Positions 16,520 through 25,906 of a stretch of 64,000 bases of DNA are shown here, piece after piece. How positions within the stretch are numbered: the first letter of the stretch is position 1; each line of letters opens with the position of its first letter. Below the pieces are notes generated by a model, which saw only the letters and a program-made list of their open reading frames with translations, was not told the origin of the DNA and ran no database searches. The stretch is from contig NZ_REGE01000007.1 of NCBI RefSeq assembly GCF_003688935.1, positions 1 to 64,000 of the forward strand, given 5' to 3'. The position numbers and the translations under genes were made by a program. The stretch comes from Corynebacterium macginleyi. GTDB taxonomy: Bacteria > Actinomycetota > Actinomycetes > Mycobacteriales > Mycobacteriaceae.

Positions 16520-17701
16520 ATGGATACTTCGAATTCGCTTGCCCAGGCCACCCGCGATGCCTGCTTTATTCAGGCGGGCCTTGATGCCGCCTTTCGGGCC
16601 CACCTGGGTGATATCACCGACGTGGAATTTAATTTCCTGAACCCCTCAACAGACCCCGAGGGGCACCTTACTCACAATCAACCCGTGGAGATCCGCTGTA
16701 GCTCGTCCTCTGGTATCAAGGACTTTCAGGGCACGCGTATCGCGGTCATTGATCGCAGTAGCTCGCCTGCCTGGCGGTGGGCGATGCAGGCGGAGGCTGA
16801 CCTGCCGGAGGGCGGGGATGACCCGGCTAAGTTTATTCCCCTCGCCCGCCTCCTGGCCGACAATGCCCCGGTGCTGCGGGCACGACAAGGCGATCATGAG
16901 GCGATTATCGCCGTAGATTTTTACCCTCGACTCGACTTTCCCACCAGCATTGCCGCCGGTATTCGCCGCAGCGCGCCGGAGAATGATGAGCAGCGCGCGG
17001 TGCACGCACTCGCAGACCACTTGGGCATTACGGCTACAGAATCTACCCCCAAAAATGCTGCGGAATCCGCCGAGCATTTCTCCGATGGAACGACGCTGCA
17101 TTTTTCTAGCGCTTTAGGTGCGCCCCAGATCACCGCCATAGAGCCAGGCCTGAGGGATACCCGCATTATCGGGGATGCTTTTTATTATGGGATGGAACAC
17201 CAGATGTACTTCCAGGGCAACTTCCCCGAAGCCACGGTGCACCTCGATATGGATGAGGCCGCGGCGGAAATACACCATTCTGGTGGGAAGGCCGAGGCGA
17301 CGGCGGTACTCATCGCCACCATGTCAGAAGACCAATTCCTGTGGGCCTGGGCCGATCCCACGGTCAAGGACACTGCAGCCGCACGGGCGGCTGCGAACCT
17401 GTACCGCTTCGGCATCGATCACCAGGTCCCGGCCTTGATCCGGTCCGCACTGCCACTGGACTACGCGCGCAAGCGGCGAATACCACAGCTGGCCCTGCCC
17501 ATCCTGGGAATGTGGACTCTCGTAGGTGCCACGCTTGCCGATGGCCGGGTCGGCCTCGTCCTCCTCGATTCGGAAGCGCTGCATTTACCGCAGCCCACAT
17601 CCGCAACCACGGAAGCAACGCTGGCGACCACCGCACCTCCAGAAATTGATGAGGCGCAGGCCCGATCGGCCTACGCCTCCTTCCGCGGGATTAACCTTTA
17701 G
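16520..17701 (+). CDS. Conserved hypothetical protein, DUF6882-like
   Basis: A 393-residue soluble protein without signal peptide or membrane segments. The part VLIATMSEDQFLWAWADPTVKDTAAARAA resembles DUF6882-type actinobacterial proteins, where a FLWAWA block is conserved; I am not certain of the assignment. A second hydrophobic strand pair (LPILGMWTLVGATLADGRVGLVLLDSE) is near the end. The ATG is preceded by TAGG, a weak ribosome site. The last 11 bases overlap the convergent hydrolase gene. Function unknown. Confidence 0.7.
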   Translation: MDTSNSLAQATRDACFIQAGLDAAFRAHLGDITDVEFNFLNPSTDPEGHLTHNQPVEIRCSSSSGIKDFQGTRIAVIDRSSSPAWRWAMQAEADLPEGGDDPAKFIPLARLLADNAPVLRARQGDHEAIIAVDFYPRLDFPTSIAAGIRRSAPENDEQRAVHALADHLGITATESTPKNAAESAEHFSDGTTLHFSSALGAPQITAIEPGLRDTRIIGDAFYYGMEHQMYFQGNFPEATVHLDMDEAAAEIHHSGGKAEATAVLIATMSEDQFLWAWADPTVKDTAAARAAANLYRFGIDHQVPALIRSALPLDYARKRRIPQLALPILGMWTLVGATLADGRVGLVLLDSEALHLPQPTSATTEATLATTAPPEIDEAQARSAYASFRGINL

Positions 17702-18740
17702 TTAGTAATTGTCGGATGGCGTCTACATCCACCTCGGCAACGTTTGCTGGGTTAAATTCCGCATCGTGGGATTTATCCACCAATACCGCGCGCACGCCTT
17801 CGGCGAAGTCATCGCGGCGGTACATATAAGCGCCCAGTTTCTTTTCCAGCTCCAGGGCATCGCGAATGCTCGAGCACTTTGCTTCCGCCCGGTAGAGCTC
17901 CAGTGCGGCCACAATGGAAGTCGGGCAAGCCTGCGCCGTGAGCTTGGCCACCAGCTCCTTAAGCTCCGGGTATTTCTCTGTGGCCGTGGTGATTTCCTGC
18001 CAGGAATCATGGCGGAAGCTGGCCTCGATTCCATCGATGAGCTCCGCTAGTGGGGCCTCATCATCCGGCTGCGTGGAGTGTTTTTCCAGCGCAGCGTCAA
18101 TGCCCTGCTCAATCACGTCATTGGCAAAAGCATCGCCGTCTTTGACATAGTCAGTGACCAGCCCGCTCCACACGAGGTCGGCGGCGTACATGCGGTAGCC
18201 CGTAATTCCCCAGAACTTCGCGAGTTCCGGCGAGGCCTTGCCTCGCGTGCCCACGACGTTTTGGGAGGTATACGCCATGCCTACATCCGTGACGAAACCA
18301 ATATTCATCTCTGGCATGGAGGCGAAAGTATTATTCGTGACCACACAATGCGATCCATGCGCGGATACGCCAAGCCCGCCGCCCATAGCGATGCCATCGA
18401 CAAGCGCGATGACGGGTTTGGGATATTCCGCGATATCTCCGTTAAGGGTGTATTCCGCAGTGAAAAAATCATCAACCTCCTGGCATTTACCATCCACGAT
18501 GCCCTCACGGGCAAAGCGGACATCACCGCCCGCGCAGTATGCCTTGGGATTGGTAGAGGTTAAAAAGACTTGCTCTACCTGGTCATCGTCGCGCCACTTA
18601 TCCAAAGTAGCGGCGATGAGATCTATCATTTCTGGGCTCAGCGAGTTAAGAGCCTGAGGGCGGTTGAGCTCAATGACTCCGGTATGGTTACGGATTGAGC
18701 AGACAATAGGTGCTTCATTATTCATATCCTCTATTGTCAC
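17691..18740 (-). CDS. 3-hydroxyisobutyryl-CoA hydrolase-like protein
   Basis: Crotonase-fold enzyme of the ECH_2 subgroup, 349 residues, cytoplasmic. The oxyanion-hole segments are SLSPEMIDLI...NPKAYCAGGDVRFAREG and ALVDGIAMGGGLGVSAHGSHCVVTNNTFASMPEMNIGFVTDVGMAY, where the Glu in PEMNIG is the catalytic acid of this subgroup. Length beyond 330 and the C-terminal region (YRAEAKCSSIRDALELEKKL...DDFAEGVRAVLVDK) distinguish it from plain enoyl-CoA hydratases. It hydrolyses 3-hydroxyisobutyryl-CoA in valine breakdown in relatives. No other valine genes are adjacent. Divergent from the HAD gene. Confidence 0.88.
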   Translation of the reverse strand: MTIEDMNNEAPIVCSIRNHTGVIELNRPQALNSLSPEMIDLIAATLDKWRDDDQVEQVFLTSTNPKAYCAGGDVRFAREGIVDGKCQEVDDFFTAEYTLNGDIAEYPKPVIALVDGIAMGGGLGVSAHGSHCVVTNNTFASMPEMNIGFVTDVGMAYTSQNVVGTRGKASPELAKFWGITGYRMYAADLVWSGLVTDYVKDGDAFANDVIEQGIDAALEKHSTQPDDEAPLAELIDGIEASFRHDSWQEITTATEKYPELKELVAKLTAQACPTSIVAALELYRAEAKCSSIRDALELEKKLGAYMYRRDDFAEGVRAVLVDKSHDAEFNPANVAEVDVDAIRQLLTKG

Positions 18741-18793
18741 ACAAAGCTCATCAGACTAGCTACCGTTTGCAAATTCACAGATAGGTCTTAATT

Positions 18794-19591
18794 TTGCTTC
18801 CACAGCTTATCGCCTTAGACATGGACGGCACCCTGCTCGATGGAAACGGCGACTTGCCACCAGGATTTAACGAGACCCACCAGCGCGCAACCGAACTTGG
18901 CGTCGCCCTCATTCCGGCATCGGGTCGCCAGCTTGCCACCTTGCAAGAAATGTTTCCCCATCAGAAGACCTTTATTGCAGAAAATGGCGCCGTGGTGGTA
19001 CATGACAACGAGCTGATGAGCACTACGCCGCTGCCGTCAGAGGCCGTCCACGCCGCCGTGGCGGCACTCGACGCGGTGGCGCAACCGCACACGGTGGTGC
19101 TGTGCACACCGACTACGGCGTTTGTGGAAAGAGACATAGACCAGCAAGCCGCTGCCGAGATCTCGAAATATTATAAGTCCATCAGCTGGGTAGATGACCT
19201 GCACCATCTGCTTGATGAGGAGATCATCAAAATCGCTGCCTTTTGCGCTGATGGCAGCGAAAAGCACCTACACGTTCCACTGCGCGAGGCCGTGCCCGAG
19301 CACAATATTGCGGTATCTGGGGCGGTGTGGATAGATGTCATGGCAGCCGGGGTAAATAAGGGCGTGGCGCTACAAACCATGGCGTCGTTGCTCAAGATAC
19401 CGCAACACCGCACCGCGGCGTTCGGAGACTTCCTCAACGACTTCGAACTCCTCCAGGCCGCTGGAACTGCCATTGCCATGGACAACGCGCACCCTAAGCT
19501 TAAGGCTATTGCAGATAAAATCGCCCCGCCCAATACCGAGTATGGCGTCCTGGCGGTGCTAAATCAGCTTTTTGACAGCCAACCAGATTAG
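18794..19591 (+). CDS. Cof-type HAD-IIB family phosphatase
   Basis: Haloacid dehalogenase superfamily hydrolase, 265 residues. Motif I is LDMDGTLLDG with nucleophile Asp9 and Asp11; motif II is PASGR; the cap includes EISKYYKSISWVDD; motif III/IV is NKGVALQTMASLL...AAFGDFLNDFELLQAAGTAIAMDNA. Cof-type enzymes dephosphorylate sugar phosphates, pyridoxal phosphate or flavin intermediates. The start appears to be TTG at 18794, because the motif I strand begins four residues later and no ATG or GTG fits. Only about 50 bases separate it from the divergent hydrolase. Confidence 0.85.
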   Translation: MLPQLIALDMDGTLLDGNGDLPPGFNETHQRATELGVALIPASGRQLATLQEMFPHQKTFIAENGAVVVHDNELMSTTPLPSEAVHAAVAALDAVAQPHTVVLCTPTTAFVERDIDQQAAAEISKYYKSISWVDDLHHLLDEEIIKIAAFCADGSEKHLHVPLREAVPEHNIAVSGAVWIDVMAAGVNKGVALQTMASLLKIPQHRTAAFGDFLNDFELLQAAGTAIAMDNAHPKLKAIADKIAPPNTEYGVLAVLNQLFDSQPD

Positions 19592-19719
19592 AATCTTTCC
19601 TTTCACCACCTATCCATAAAAACATTTCCAATTTCGCGCGCCACGCCGTGCTCTCTACTTTGGGTAAAGGCGCTCCTCGCGGACTAAAATTAGCCGATTA
19701 GAACATTTTTCGTAGTGCA

Positions 19720-22700
19720 ATGGGAGTTCATGTTAATCGTTTTCTGCGCTCGCTGCTAGGCAAGAAAGATTCCGAGCGTAATGAGGCCACGCCGCCGACA
19801 CGGCAAAAAGATGGGCCTTCAGGTGATTCCTCCACTGGGGCTTCCACGCCTAATTCCACCGCCCCCGCCGAACCGGTTGCGGAAAGCCACACTGATAAAC
19901 AAGCGCGGAAGCAACAGCAGGGTCTGAGCTTAAACGGGCAAAACGGCAAACCAACACCACAGTTCAACGGCAATCCGGAAAGTGAAAAAGCTGCACCGCC
20001 AAAGCCCACGGACATCCACCCTGTTTTCGCGCGTCAGCCACGCCAGATTAGCACTCCGACACCGCAGGCAAAGGAAACCCCTCGCCCCCGCGATGCAAAG
20101 GCTTCCACATCCGCTACGCCTAAAGACACCACCCACAATAAGCAGAACGGTTCCGCGCCGAAAAAGGCCGAAGTAAAAAAACACCAGCCGATAAAGCCAG
20201 CCACCGCCGACGGACCTAAAAAACCGCAACAATCGGCGGCTGAGACTAAGGAATTCCCTGCAATCCCTGCCGGTAAGTCCAGCAATCCTCGTACCTCCCG
20301 CTCCTCCAACCCATCCAGCTCCTCTAGTTCTTCCCACCCTAAAAACTCCGCTAGCACATCCCAGGCTTCCGGCACTGCTCAGCCCTCCGAGGCCGCTCAG
20401 CCATCGGGCACGGCGAAGTCTGGGGGCACAGCAAAGCCTGCGGGCACAGCAAAGCCTGCGGGCACGGCGAAGCCTGTTGGGTCTGCAAAGCCCGCCGGTG
20501 ATCCGGCAAAAGTCGCGCAAGGAACCCCTGAATTTCCCACCCAGCAGTCCTGGCCCGCTCAAAAACCCAAGCAACACCGCCCTGAACAGCGCGTATCCAG
20601 TCACCAACAACAACAGCAGCGCCACACTGGACATGAATCCGCCCCTGTCCAGGCACCCGCCTCTGCACAAGAACAAAAGATTGGGATCCTAGACGAAGAA
20701 AAGAGCGTGCCCACGAAAAAGCCTCAACCGCAGCGCATTTCTGGGGAAAAGAACGCGCGAGAACAAGCTGCGGCCGACCACTCTACGGAGAAGTCATCAT
20801 CGCAGGACAAGCAGGGGGCCAAAAAATCGAAGTATCCCTTGCAGAATCAACGCACCGACTCTGAGGTACTAGCGATACCGCCGGAGGATAAAAACGTGCG
20901 CAAGAATCGACACGCGCGGCTGCGGCAAGTCAAAGGCCTTGATGGCCTGCGCGGCCTAGCCGTAATTGCCGTGGTGCTATACCACTTTTTCGGCGACGCC
21001 CTACCCGGCGGTTATTTGGGCGTGGACTTGTTCTTCGTCCTCTCTGGATTCCTTATTACGTCGCTCCTTGTGCGTGAGTATCGCACGTCCAGAACGATTA
21101 GCTTGAAGGACTTTTGGATCCGACGTTTTAGGCGCATCCTGCCAGCCGCCGTCGCAGTGCTTGTTTTCTGTACCGCAATCGTTGCATTGATTGGCGGGGA
21201 TTTGGCCGTCGGCCTGCGCCAACAATTCTTCGGCACCCTCTTCTTTGTCAATAACTGGACGCAGATTGCGACCTCGCAATCCTATTTTGCTGATAACGAA
21301 GTACAGGTCTTTGCCCACTATTGGTCACTCGCCGTTGAAGAGCAATTCTATCTCATCTGGCCACTGCTCATCCTGGGTATTTTCCGCATCTCTTCGCGCC
21401 AACCGCGCCGTCTTCCGGTAACGGTCGCCACCGTGTTAGGGCTTGGTTCCTTTGCAGCCATGTGGTTCATCTTCACTCCAGGCGAAGACCCTACCCGCGT
21501 GTACTACGGCACCGATACCCACGCATTCGGCCTGTTGGCCGGTGCAGTCCTTTCCTTGCTAATGACCTCCACAAAGTCCGATCCCAACGCAGATTCCTGG
21601 GCCAGCTCCAGCAAGGTAAAAACCCGCACCGCCGGCATCATTGGCTTCCTGGCACTCATCGGCTATGTTGTGCAGTTATTCCTCATGCCTGATGATGCGG
21701 AATTTACCTACCGCGGCGGACTCTTCCTCACCAGCCTCCTTGGTGCGCTCATGGTGTGGGGCGTCATCTACGAGTATGGCCCGATGACGCTGCTGTTTAG
21801 GACTAAGGTCATGCGGTGGTTCGGCCAGCGTTCCTTCTCACTGTACCTCTGGCACTGGCCAGTCATCATGATTTTGCAGGCGTTAGTCCACGGCAATCAG
21901 AATTCTGAGAACACCTGGATTCTGGGCTTCGTCGCCGTGCCCATCTCCCTGATCCTCTCAGAGATCTCCTATCAATTCATCGAAAATCCTTTCCGCCGTG
22001 GTGGGTACAAAAAGACCTGGCAGAGCTACTGGGCGTCGCGCCCGGGCTTTAGCGAACTCAAGGATGGTTTTGGCAAGACCATGTGGCCAGTGGTCCCGTT
22101 CCTTGTTGTCGCTTCTTTGGTTGGCGTTGCCTATGGCGTAGTGAACTCCAGCGATAAGACAGAGCTGGAGCAGCAGCTCGACCAGCTCCAGCAGCAAAAC
22201 CATGACAATAATCCTGTGCCCCCTAAGGACGAAGCGTTCTCAGTACCGCCGACCGAAGACAAGGAAGAAGACGCAAAGAAGGAGGAAAATACTAAGACCC
22301 GCCCACTGCCGCAAGGAACCGATATCACCGCAATCGGTGACTCGGTGATGCTGGCCGCTAGCAATGCCTTGGGCCAACGCTTCCCAGGTATTTATATCGA
22401 TGCCGAAGAATCCCGCCACTACGCTGCGGGTATTCAAATATTGCAACAGATGAAAAACGCCGGCACGCTGCGCGATACCGTATTTCTAGGCTTTGGCACC
22501 AACGGCGCTGCCCTACCGAATCAAATCAGCCAGATCATGGACATCATCGGCGAGGATCACACCGTGGTTATGGTAGTTCCCTACGGTGATCGCGACTGGA
22601 TGGCGCAGTCCCAGAAAGAGGTCATCGAAGCTGCCAAGGAATATGACAATGCCTATATCGCCGACTGGTGTGGCTACGCCGAGAATAACCCCGACATGCT

Positions 22701-22821
22701 CTACTCCGATGGCGTGCACCCGCTTCCTGAAGGCGCCAGCGGCTACTCCGAGGCTTTCTATGACGCCCTAAAGCAATATTCCAAGTACGACAAGAACGTG
22801 TCTTCGCAATGCCAGGCTTAA
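19720..22821 (+). CDS. Large acyltransferase with disordered N-terminus and SGNH domain
   Basis: 1033-residue membrane protein that probably O-acylates a cell-envelope glycan or glycolipid. Residues 1-400 are a low-complexity, Pro/Ser/Lys/Gln-rich and probably cytoplasmic region. From about 404 (KGLDGLRGLAVIAVVLYHFF) an acyltransferase-3 domain with ten or so membrane helices follows; SVAVEEQFYLIWPLLIL-like SLAVEEQFYLIWP is a hallmark. A coiled coil (LEQQLDQLQQQNHD) leads to an extracytoplasmic SGNH-like domain with GDSVM near 873, GFGTNGA, and DGVHPLPEGA carrying the Asp-His pair. This is the OafA/YrhL fused arrangement. The long N-terminal extension is unusual. Genes around it give no operon clue. 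Confidence 0.9.
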   Translation: MGVHVNRFLRSLLGKKDSERNEATPPTRQKDGPSGDSSTGASTPNSTAPAEPVAESHTDKQARKQQQGLSLNGQNGKPTPQFNGNPESEKAAPPKPTDIHPVFARQPRQISTPTPQAKETPRPRDAKASTSATPKDTTHNKQNGSAPKKAEVKKHQPIKPATADGPKKPQQSAAETKEFPAIPAGKSSNPRTSRSSNPSSSSSSSHPKNSASTSQASGTAQPSEAAQPSGTAKSGGTAKPAGTAKPAGTAKPVGSAKPAGDPAKVAQGTPEFPTQQSWPAQKPKQHRPEQRVSSHQQQQQRHTGHESAPVQAPASAQEQKIGILDEEKSVPTKKPQPQRISGEKNAREQAAADHSTEKSSSQDKQGAKKSKYPLQNQRTDSEVLAIPPEDKNVRKNRHARLRQVKGLDGLRGLAVIAVVLYHFFGDALPGGYLGVDLFFVLSGFLITSLLVREYRTSRTISLKDFWIRRFRRILPAAVAVLVFCTAIVALIGGDLAVGLRQQFFGTLFFVNNWTQIATSQSYFADNEVQVFAHYWSLAVEEQFYLIWPLLILGIFRISSRQPRRLPVTVATVLGLGSFAAMWFIFTPGEDPTRVYYGTDTHAFGLLAGAVLSLLMTSTKSDPNADSWASSSKVKTRTAGIIGFLALIGYVVQLFLMPDDAEFTYRGGLFLTSLLGALMVWGVIYEYGPMTLLFRTKVMRWFGQRSFSLYLWHWPVIMILQALVHGNQNSENTWILGFVAVPISLILSEISYQFIENPFRRGGYKKTWQSYWASRPGFSELKDGFGKTMWPVVPFLVVASLVGVAYGVVNSSDKTELEQQLDQLQQQNHDNNPVPPKDEAFSVPPTEDKEEDAKKEENTKTRPLPQGTDITAIGDSVMLAASNALGQRFPGIYIDAEESRHYAAGIQILQQMKNAGTLRDTVFLGFGTNGAALPNQISQIMDIIGEDHTVVMVVPYGDRDWMAQSQKEVIEAAKEYDNAYIADWCGYAENNPDMLYSDGVHPLPEGASGYSEAFYDALKQYSKYDKNVSSQCQA
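20407..20496 (+). repeat. Five 18-bp in-frame repeats in the acyltransferase gene
   Basis: Five tandem 18-base units encode GTAKSG, GTAKPA, GTAKPA, GTAKPV and GSAKPA (residues 230-259). The middle two units are identical in DNA, so copy number could change by slippage without shifting the frame. Confidence 0.85.
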
Positions 22822-22878
22822 CGAAAAACTTGGCGGTGGGTAGCTAGCGCAACGTTGCTGCCTGCACCAGCTCACGCC

Positions 22879-22945
22879 CGCCCTTCGCGCTCACGGGGCA
22901 GTAGAAGCCACCCTGTGCGATCGGAGCCCGTGGGCGCGAAGGGCG
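22879..22945. repeat. Imperfect 19-bp inverted repeat
   Basis: CGCCCTTCGCGCTCACGGG pairs with CCCGTGGGCGCGAAGGGCG with a single mismatch across a 29-base loop, just after the acyltransferase. It may help stop that transcript. The lack of a T-run leaves this open. Confidence 0.5.
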
Positions 22946-22988
22946 CGCGGGATGTAGGTTGTGGCTTGTAAGATATGTGCATAAATTA

Positions 22989-23021
22989 AGACCGCACTCA
23001 TCTCAACCATGAGTGCGGTCT
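22989..23021. terminator. Terminator between convergent genes
   Basis: AGACCGCACTCAT and ATGAGTGCGGTCT make a perfect 13-bp stem with a 7-base loop. On the minus strand it is followed by TAATTT, so it mainly serves the monooxygenase gene; on the plus strand it may also stop the acyltransferase transcript. Confidence 0.8.
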
Positions 23022-23040
23022 GTGGTACCAAGCAGCGAGA

Positions 23041-23364
23041 TTAATCGACGGCGAACTCACCCATCTTGTCCCACCCAGTACGGCCATCAATGTGGACATT
23101 GATGATGTCTGGGGTCTCAACGAGGTACTTGGGGAATTCGTTGCAGGCACGCTTGAAGTGCTCGCCCTGGACATGCTCTACGTCTTTGCCATCTGCGTAA
23201 GACTCTACAAGCAGGAAGCGCTGGGAATCCTCCGGATCACGGTACCACTTGAAGTCAATACAACCCGGCTCGGCGTTGCACGCATCGGTGTACCAGTTTA
23301 TTTCATCAAGGAAATTATCTGCGTATTCAGGCTTTACGTGAAAGTGCACGTTAATCAAAATCAT
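23041..23364 (-). CDS. Antibiotic biosynthesis monooxygenase domain protein
   Basis: Small ABM-fold protein, 107 residues, ferredoxin-like dimer in relatives such as YgiN. The N-terminal strand MILINVHFHVKPEYADNFL, the EPGCIDFKWYRDPEDSQRFLLVESYAD core and the HVQGEHFKRACNEF helix follow the family pattern. Members oxidise quinols or degrade haem without a cofactor; the residues for haem binding of IsdG are not evident. It is followed by the strong terminator and stands alone. Its function here is not resolved. Confidence 0.85.
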   Translation of the reverse strand: MILINVHFHVKPEYADNFLDEINWYTDACNAEPGCIDFKWYRDPEDSQRFLLVESYADGKDVEHVQGEHFKRACNEFPKYLVETPDIINVHIDGRTGWDKMGEFAVD

Positions 23365-23461
23365 GCCCCGATTCTACCAATGTTGTCTTCGCTGCGGCAC
23401 GGCTGCTGTGCCATGAGTGCGGGCCTGTAAAGAACCGGGGGCATGCTCCGCGGAGGAAAAA

Positions 23462-24034
23462 CTAGTTGAGAAAGTACTCCGCGATGTAGATAAAGTCGCC
23501 GTCATAGGTGGTAGCCACGCCATAACCATAATCGGGTCCTGGGGCTACTTCGAGGCCTTGGTTGAACCAGTTGAGGCGCTCTTGGGCTTGTTCTGCAGAG
23601 AGACGGTAAACGTTGCCTTGGCCTTGTTCGGTGTGGGTGACACCGCTTGCCGCATCGCCATAAAACACAAGCTCACCGTTGGCGCCCTGGTCGGCCCATT
23701 CTTGCGCAATAGCGGCGGCGTTCTCATCTGGATGGTGACCAGCCTGGGTCAGATGATGGGCAGTGGCTGCCTGCAAATCGGCAGCAACCTGCGGGAGCTC
23801 GGGCGCCTGTGCTTCGGCGGCGGCCTCAGCTGCCTCTCCCGCTGCTACGTCCGGTTTGGTCTCTGGGGCAGCGTGAAGAAAGCTGGGCGAAGTAACGCTA
23901 AACTTCTCAGCAAGGGTGGAAACCTGCTGAGCCTGCGGGACTGCGGCAAGCTCCGCGGACGCCACTGTCATGGTACCGGTCAGAGCGAATGCGGTGGTCA
24001 GGACTGCTGCGGTGGCATTTCGAATCGGTTTCAT
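23462..24034 (-). CDS. Secreted protein, possible degenerate CAP-like domain
   Basis: 190 residues starting with a Sec signal peptide (KPIRNATAAVLTTAFALTGTMTVASAEL; cleavage after ASA). An Ala/Glu-rich linker follows, then ENAAAIAQEWADQGANGEL...GQGNVYRLSAEQAQERLNWFNQGLEVAPGPDYGYGVATTYDGDFIYIAEYFLN. The order of W-A-D, GxNVY, WFN and a final hydrophobic strand recalls CAP/SCP domain proteins, but the metal-binding histidines are not clear, so this is a tentative link. Exported to the envelope or medium. It stands alone. Confidence 0.7.
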   Translation of the reverse strand: MKPIRNATAAVLTTAFALTGTMTVASAELAAVPQAQQVSTLAEKFSVTSPSFLHAAPETKPDVAAGEAAEAAAEAQAPELPQVAADLQAATAHHLTQAGHHPDENAAAIAQEWADQGANGELVFYGDAASGVTHTEQGQGNVYRLSAEQAQERLNWFNQGLEVAPGPDYGYGVATTYDGDFIYIAEYFLN

Positions 24035-24172
24035 AATTTCCAGCTTGGCATAACTTTCCCGGGGACGAAAGGCATATTACCGGCTACAACCCACTTCGAT
24101 ATAGCTTTGTTACACTAACGGCGTTCGGTACAAACGCAGCTACGACGCGGTATTTAGGGCAGCCCAGAGAGC

Positions 24173-25906
24173 TTAATAAATACCTACATCGAATTTATCG
24201 AATTGCCGCTGCAATTCTTCCAAGTCAATGGAGCTAGCGACATCGGGCCCGGCGATGGCCGCGAAGCCATCGAGGACAGAGGTCCCGTAATTATGGCCCA
24301 CCCCATCGGGAACATCCTTGGCCCCGGGCAAGTCCGCAGCAACTTGCAGGTAAGTAATGATGGGCATCCACTGCATTACGCGCTGCCGGGAATAATGGCT
24401 ATCTTCCTTCATCCAATCCGGCTCTTTGAAGGCCAGTTCAGTTGACCACCAACTCACCGGATCAGATGGATGCTGAATATAAAGCATGCGGGTCCTGCCC
24501 CACTCTTCTTCCGGCACACGCCCCCAGCGCCGGACTTGGTCCACCTCATTGGCAAAGCGAACCACGAGGCTGCCAGCATAGACCGGTGAAATCTCCGTGG
24601 AACCGGGATCACGGCGTTCTACAAACTGTGAGCGCAACCGGTTAAAATGGGGCGGGCCGGTCAATAAGATGCCATCGACGGAATTGGCGATATCGCGCAC
24701 ACCAGAAAAGGCTGCCTCGATACCAGTCGTGCCTAAGGACTCGCCGTAGAGGTAGAGCTTTGGCCGGTCATCATCTGGCAACGAATTCCACCAGTCCACG
24801 ATGGGGTTGATGAACTCTTCCCCGGCGCGCTCTACTTGGCTGCCGCCGCCGAGAAAGTGGAACACGGACGGCATGGCGGAATACTGCGCTGCGGCAATGG
24901 CGGTATCCCCGCCGTAGAGCAGTTCGAAGGCTTGCGCTGAATAGGACGATACCCAGCCGGTGCCGGTAGTCATTGTCAATAGAAGGGCCTTGCGGTCTTG
25001 GGCGTGGGTGCGCTCGAGTTCATCAATAAGCAACTGCGCCCGCTCCTCATTGGTATCGCGGTTACCCAAACCAGCGTAGGCACGAATCGGTTCCTTTGCA
25101 GGTCTACCGGTCACCTGCTCTAGCTCTTCCTTATGCGCGCCGGAGCTTAAGAACCGGGAGCCTTGCAGGCCTACGCCGTCCCAGTCAACATCGGAAGTAG
25201 GCGATCCGGATCGCTCGCTGAGGGTCGGACGCTGGACGTCTGGATCTGGGGCGGCATTCTGGGCGGTAAATACCCTATCTCCTAGGCCCACGATGGCACC
25301 GGGAATAATGTTTTCTACCGTGTAGATAACAATGACCGCAACTATCGATACTGCCCCGAGGCGGCGATAAGTGGAGCGAAACCGCTGCGGGAAGCGACGC
25401 GCTAGCCAGCCCACCAGAAAAATAACAGAACGCAGGATGAGCAGGAAGACAGTAAATACCGCCAGCGCCAAAGGTACCACCAACAGATAGCTGGGCATAG
25501 ACGGAGCGGGCACGGAAAACACGTTTGCGAGCCGGTGCTGCCACCGCACGGCGATAATGACAAAACCGACGAGCCAGACGATAAACGCACAGCTGGCAAA
25601 GCGCGCAAACAACCGGTAGCGCTTTGATTCCCACGCAGAGGCGGCAAGCCAGGGATACTTATCCGCCCATTTGCTTACAATGAAGCGATGCCACAGCAGC
25701 TTCACGCCGATACCCACCACGTATCCGACGCCGGCGGCAAGACCCGATACCAGGCCTTGATAGAGCCAATCGCGGGGCAGAAGGGAAGGAGTAAGGCCCA
25801 GGGTAGACAAAATGGCAGCGCCGATAAACCCCCACGGATCGAGGTCGCGGACGATGCCGGCGATGCGAGCTTCTACTGTTCGAGCTTCTGCCCTAACTCC
25901 AGCCAT
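24173..25906 (-). CDS. Membrane alpha/beta-hydrolase (Abhydrolase_9 family)
   Basis: 577-residue protein with four to five N-terminal membrane helices (about residues 30-200) followed by an extracytoplasmic or cytoplasmic alpha/beta-hydrolase domain. The nucleophile elbow is YLYGESLGTTGIEAAF with Ser in GESLG; KALLLTMTTGTGW and DGVGHNYGTSVLDGFAAI hold other conserved segments, the latter with the likely catalytic His. This two-part architecture is found in actinobacteria and a few other groups as Abhydrolase_9_N plus Abhydrolase_9. Its substrate is unknown, but lipids are plausible. The start overlaps the 3' end of the ABC-F gene by 34 bases, so the two are probably co-transcribed. Confidence 0.85.
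   Translation of the reverse strand: MAGVRAEARTVEARIAGIVRDLDPWGFIGAAILSTLGLTPSLLPRDWLYQGLVSGLAAGVGYVVGIGVKLLWHRFIVSKWADKYPWLAASAWESKRYRLFARFASCAFIVWLVGFVIIAVRWQHRLANVFSVPAPSMPSYLLVVPLALAVFTVFLLILRSVIFLVGWLARRFPQRFRSTYRRLGAVSIVAVIVIYTVENIIPGAIVGLGDRVFTAQNAAPDPDVQRPTLSERSGSPTSDVDWDGVGLQGSRFLSSGAHKEELEQVTGRPAKEPIRAYAGLGNRDTNEERAQLLIDELERTHAQDRKALLLTMTTGTGWVSSYSAQAFELLYGGDTAIAAAQYSAMPSVFHFLGGGSQVERAGEEFINPIVDWWNSLPDDDRPKLYLYGESLGTTGIEAAFSGVRDIANSVDGILLTGPPHFNRLRSQFVERRDPGSTEISPVYAGSLVVRFANEVDQVRRWGRVPEEEWGRTRMLYIQHPSDPVSWWSTELAFKEPDWMKEDSHYSRQRVMQWMPIITYLQVAADLPGAKDVPDGVGHNYGTSVLDGFAAIAGPDVASSIDLEELQRQFDKFDVGIY

Noticed and set aside
19930..20676. 248-codon minus frame rich in Arg/Leu/Gly
   Set aside because: Antisense to the low-complexity part of the acyltransferase gene; caused by the repeats.
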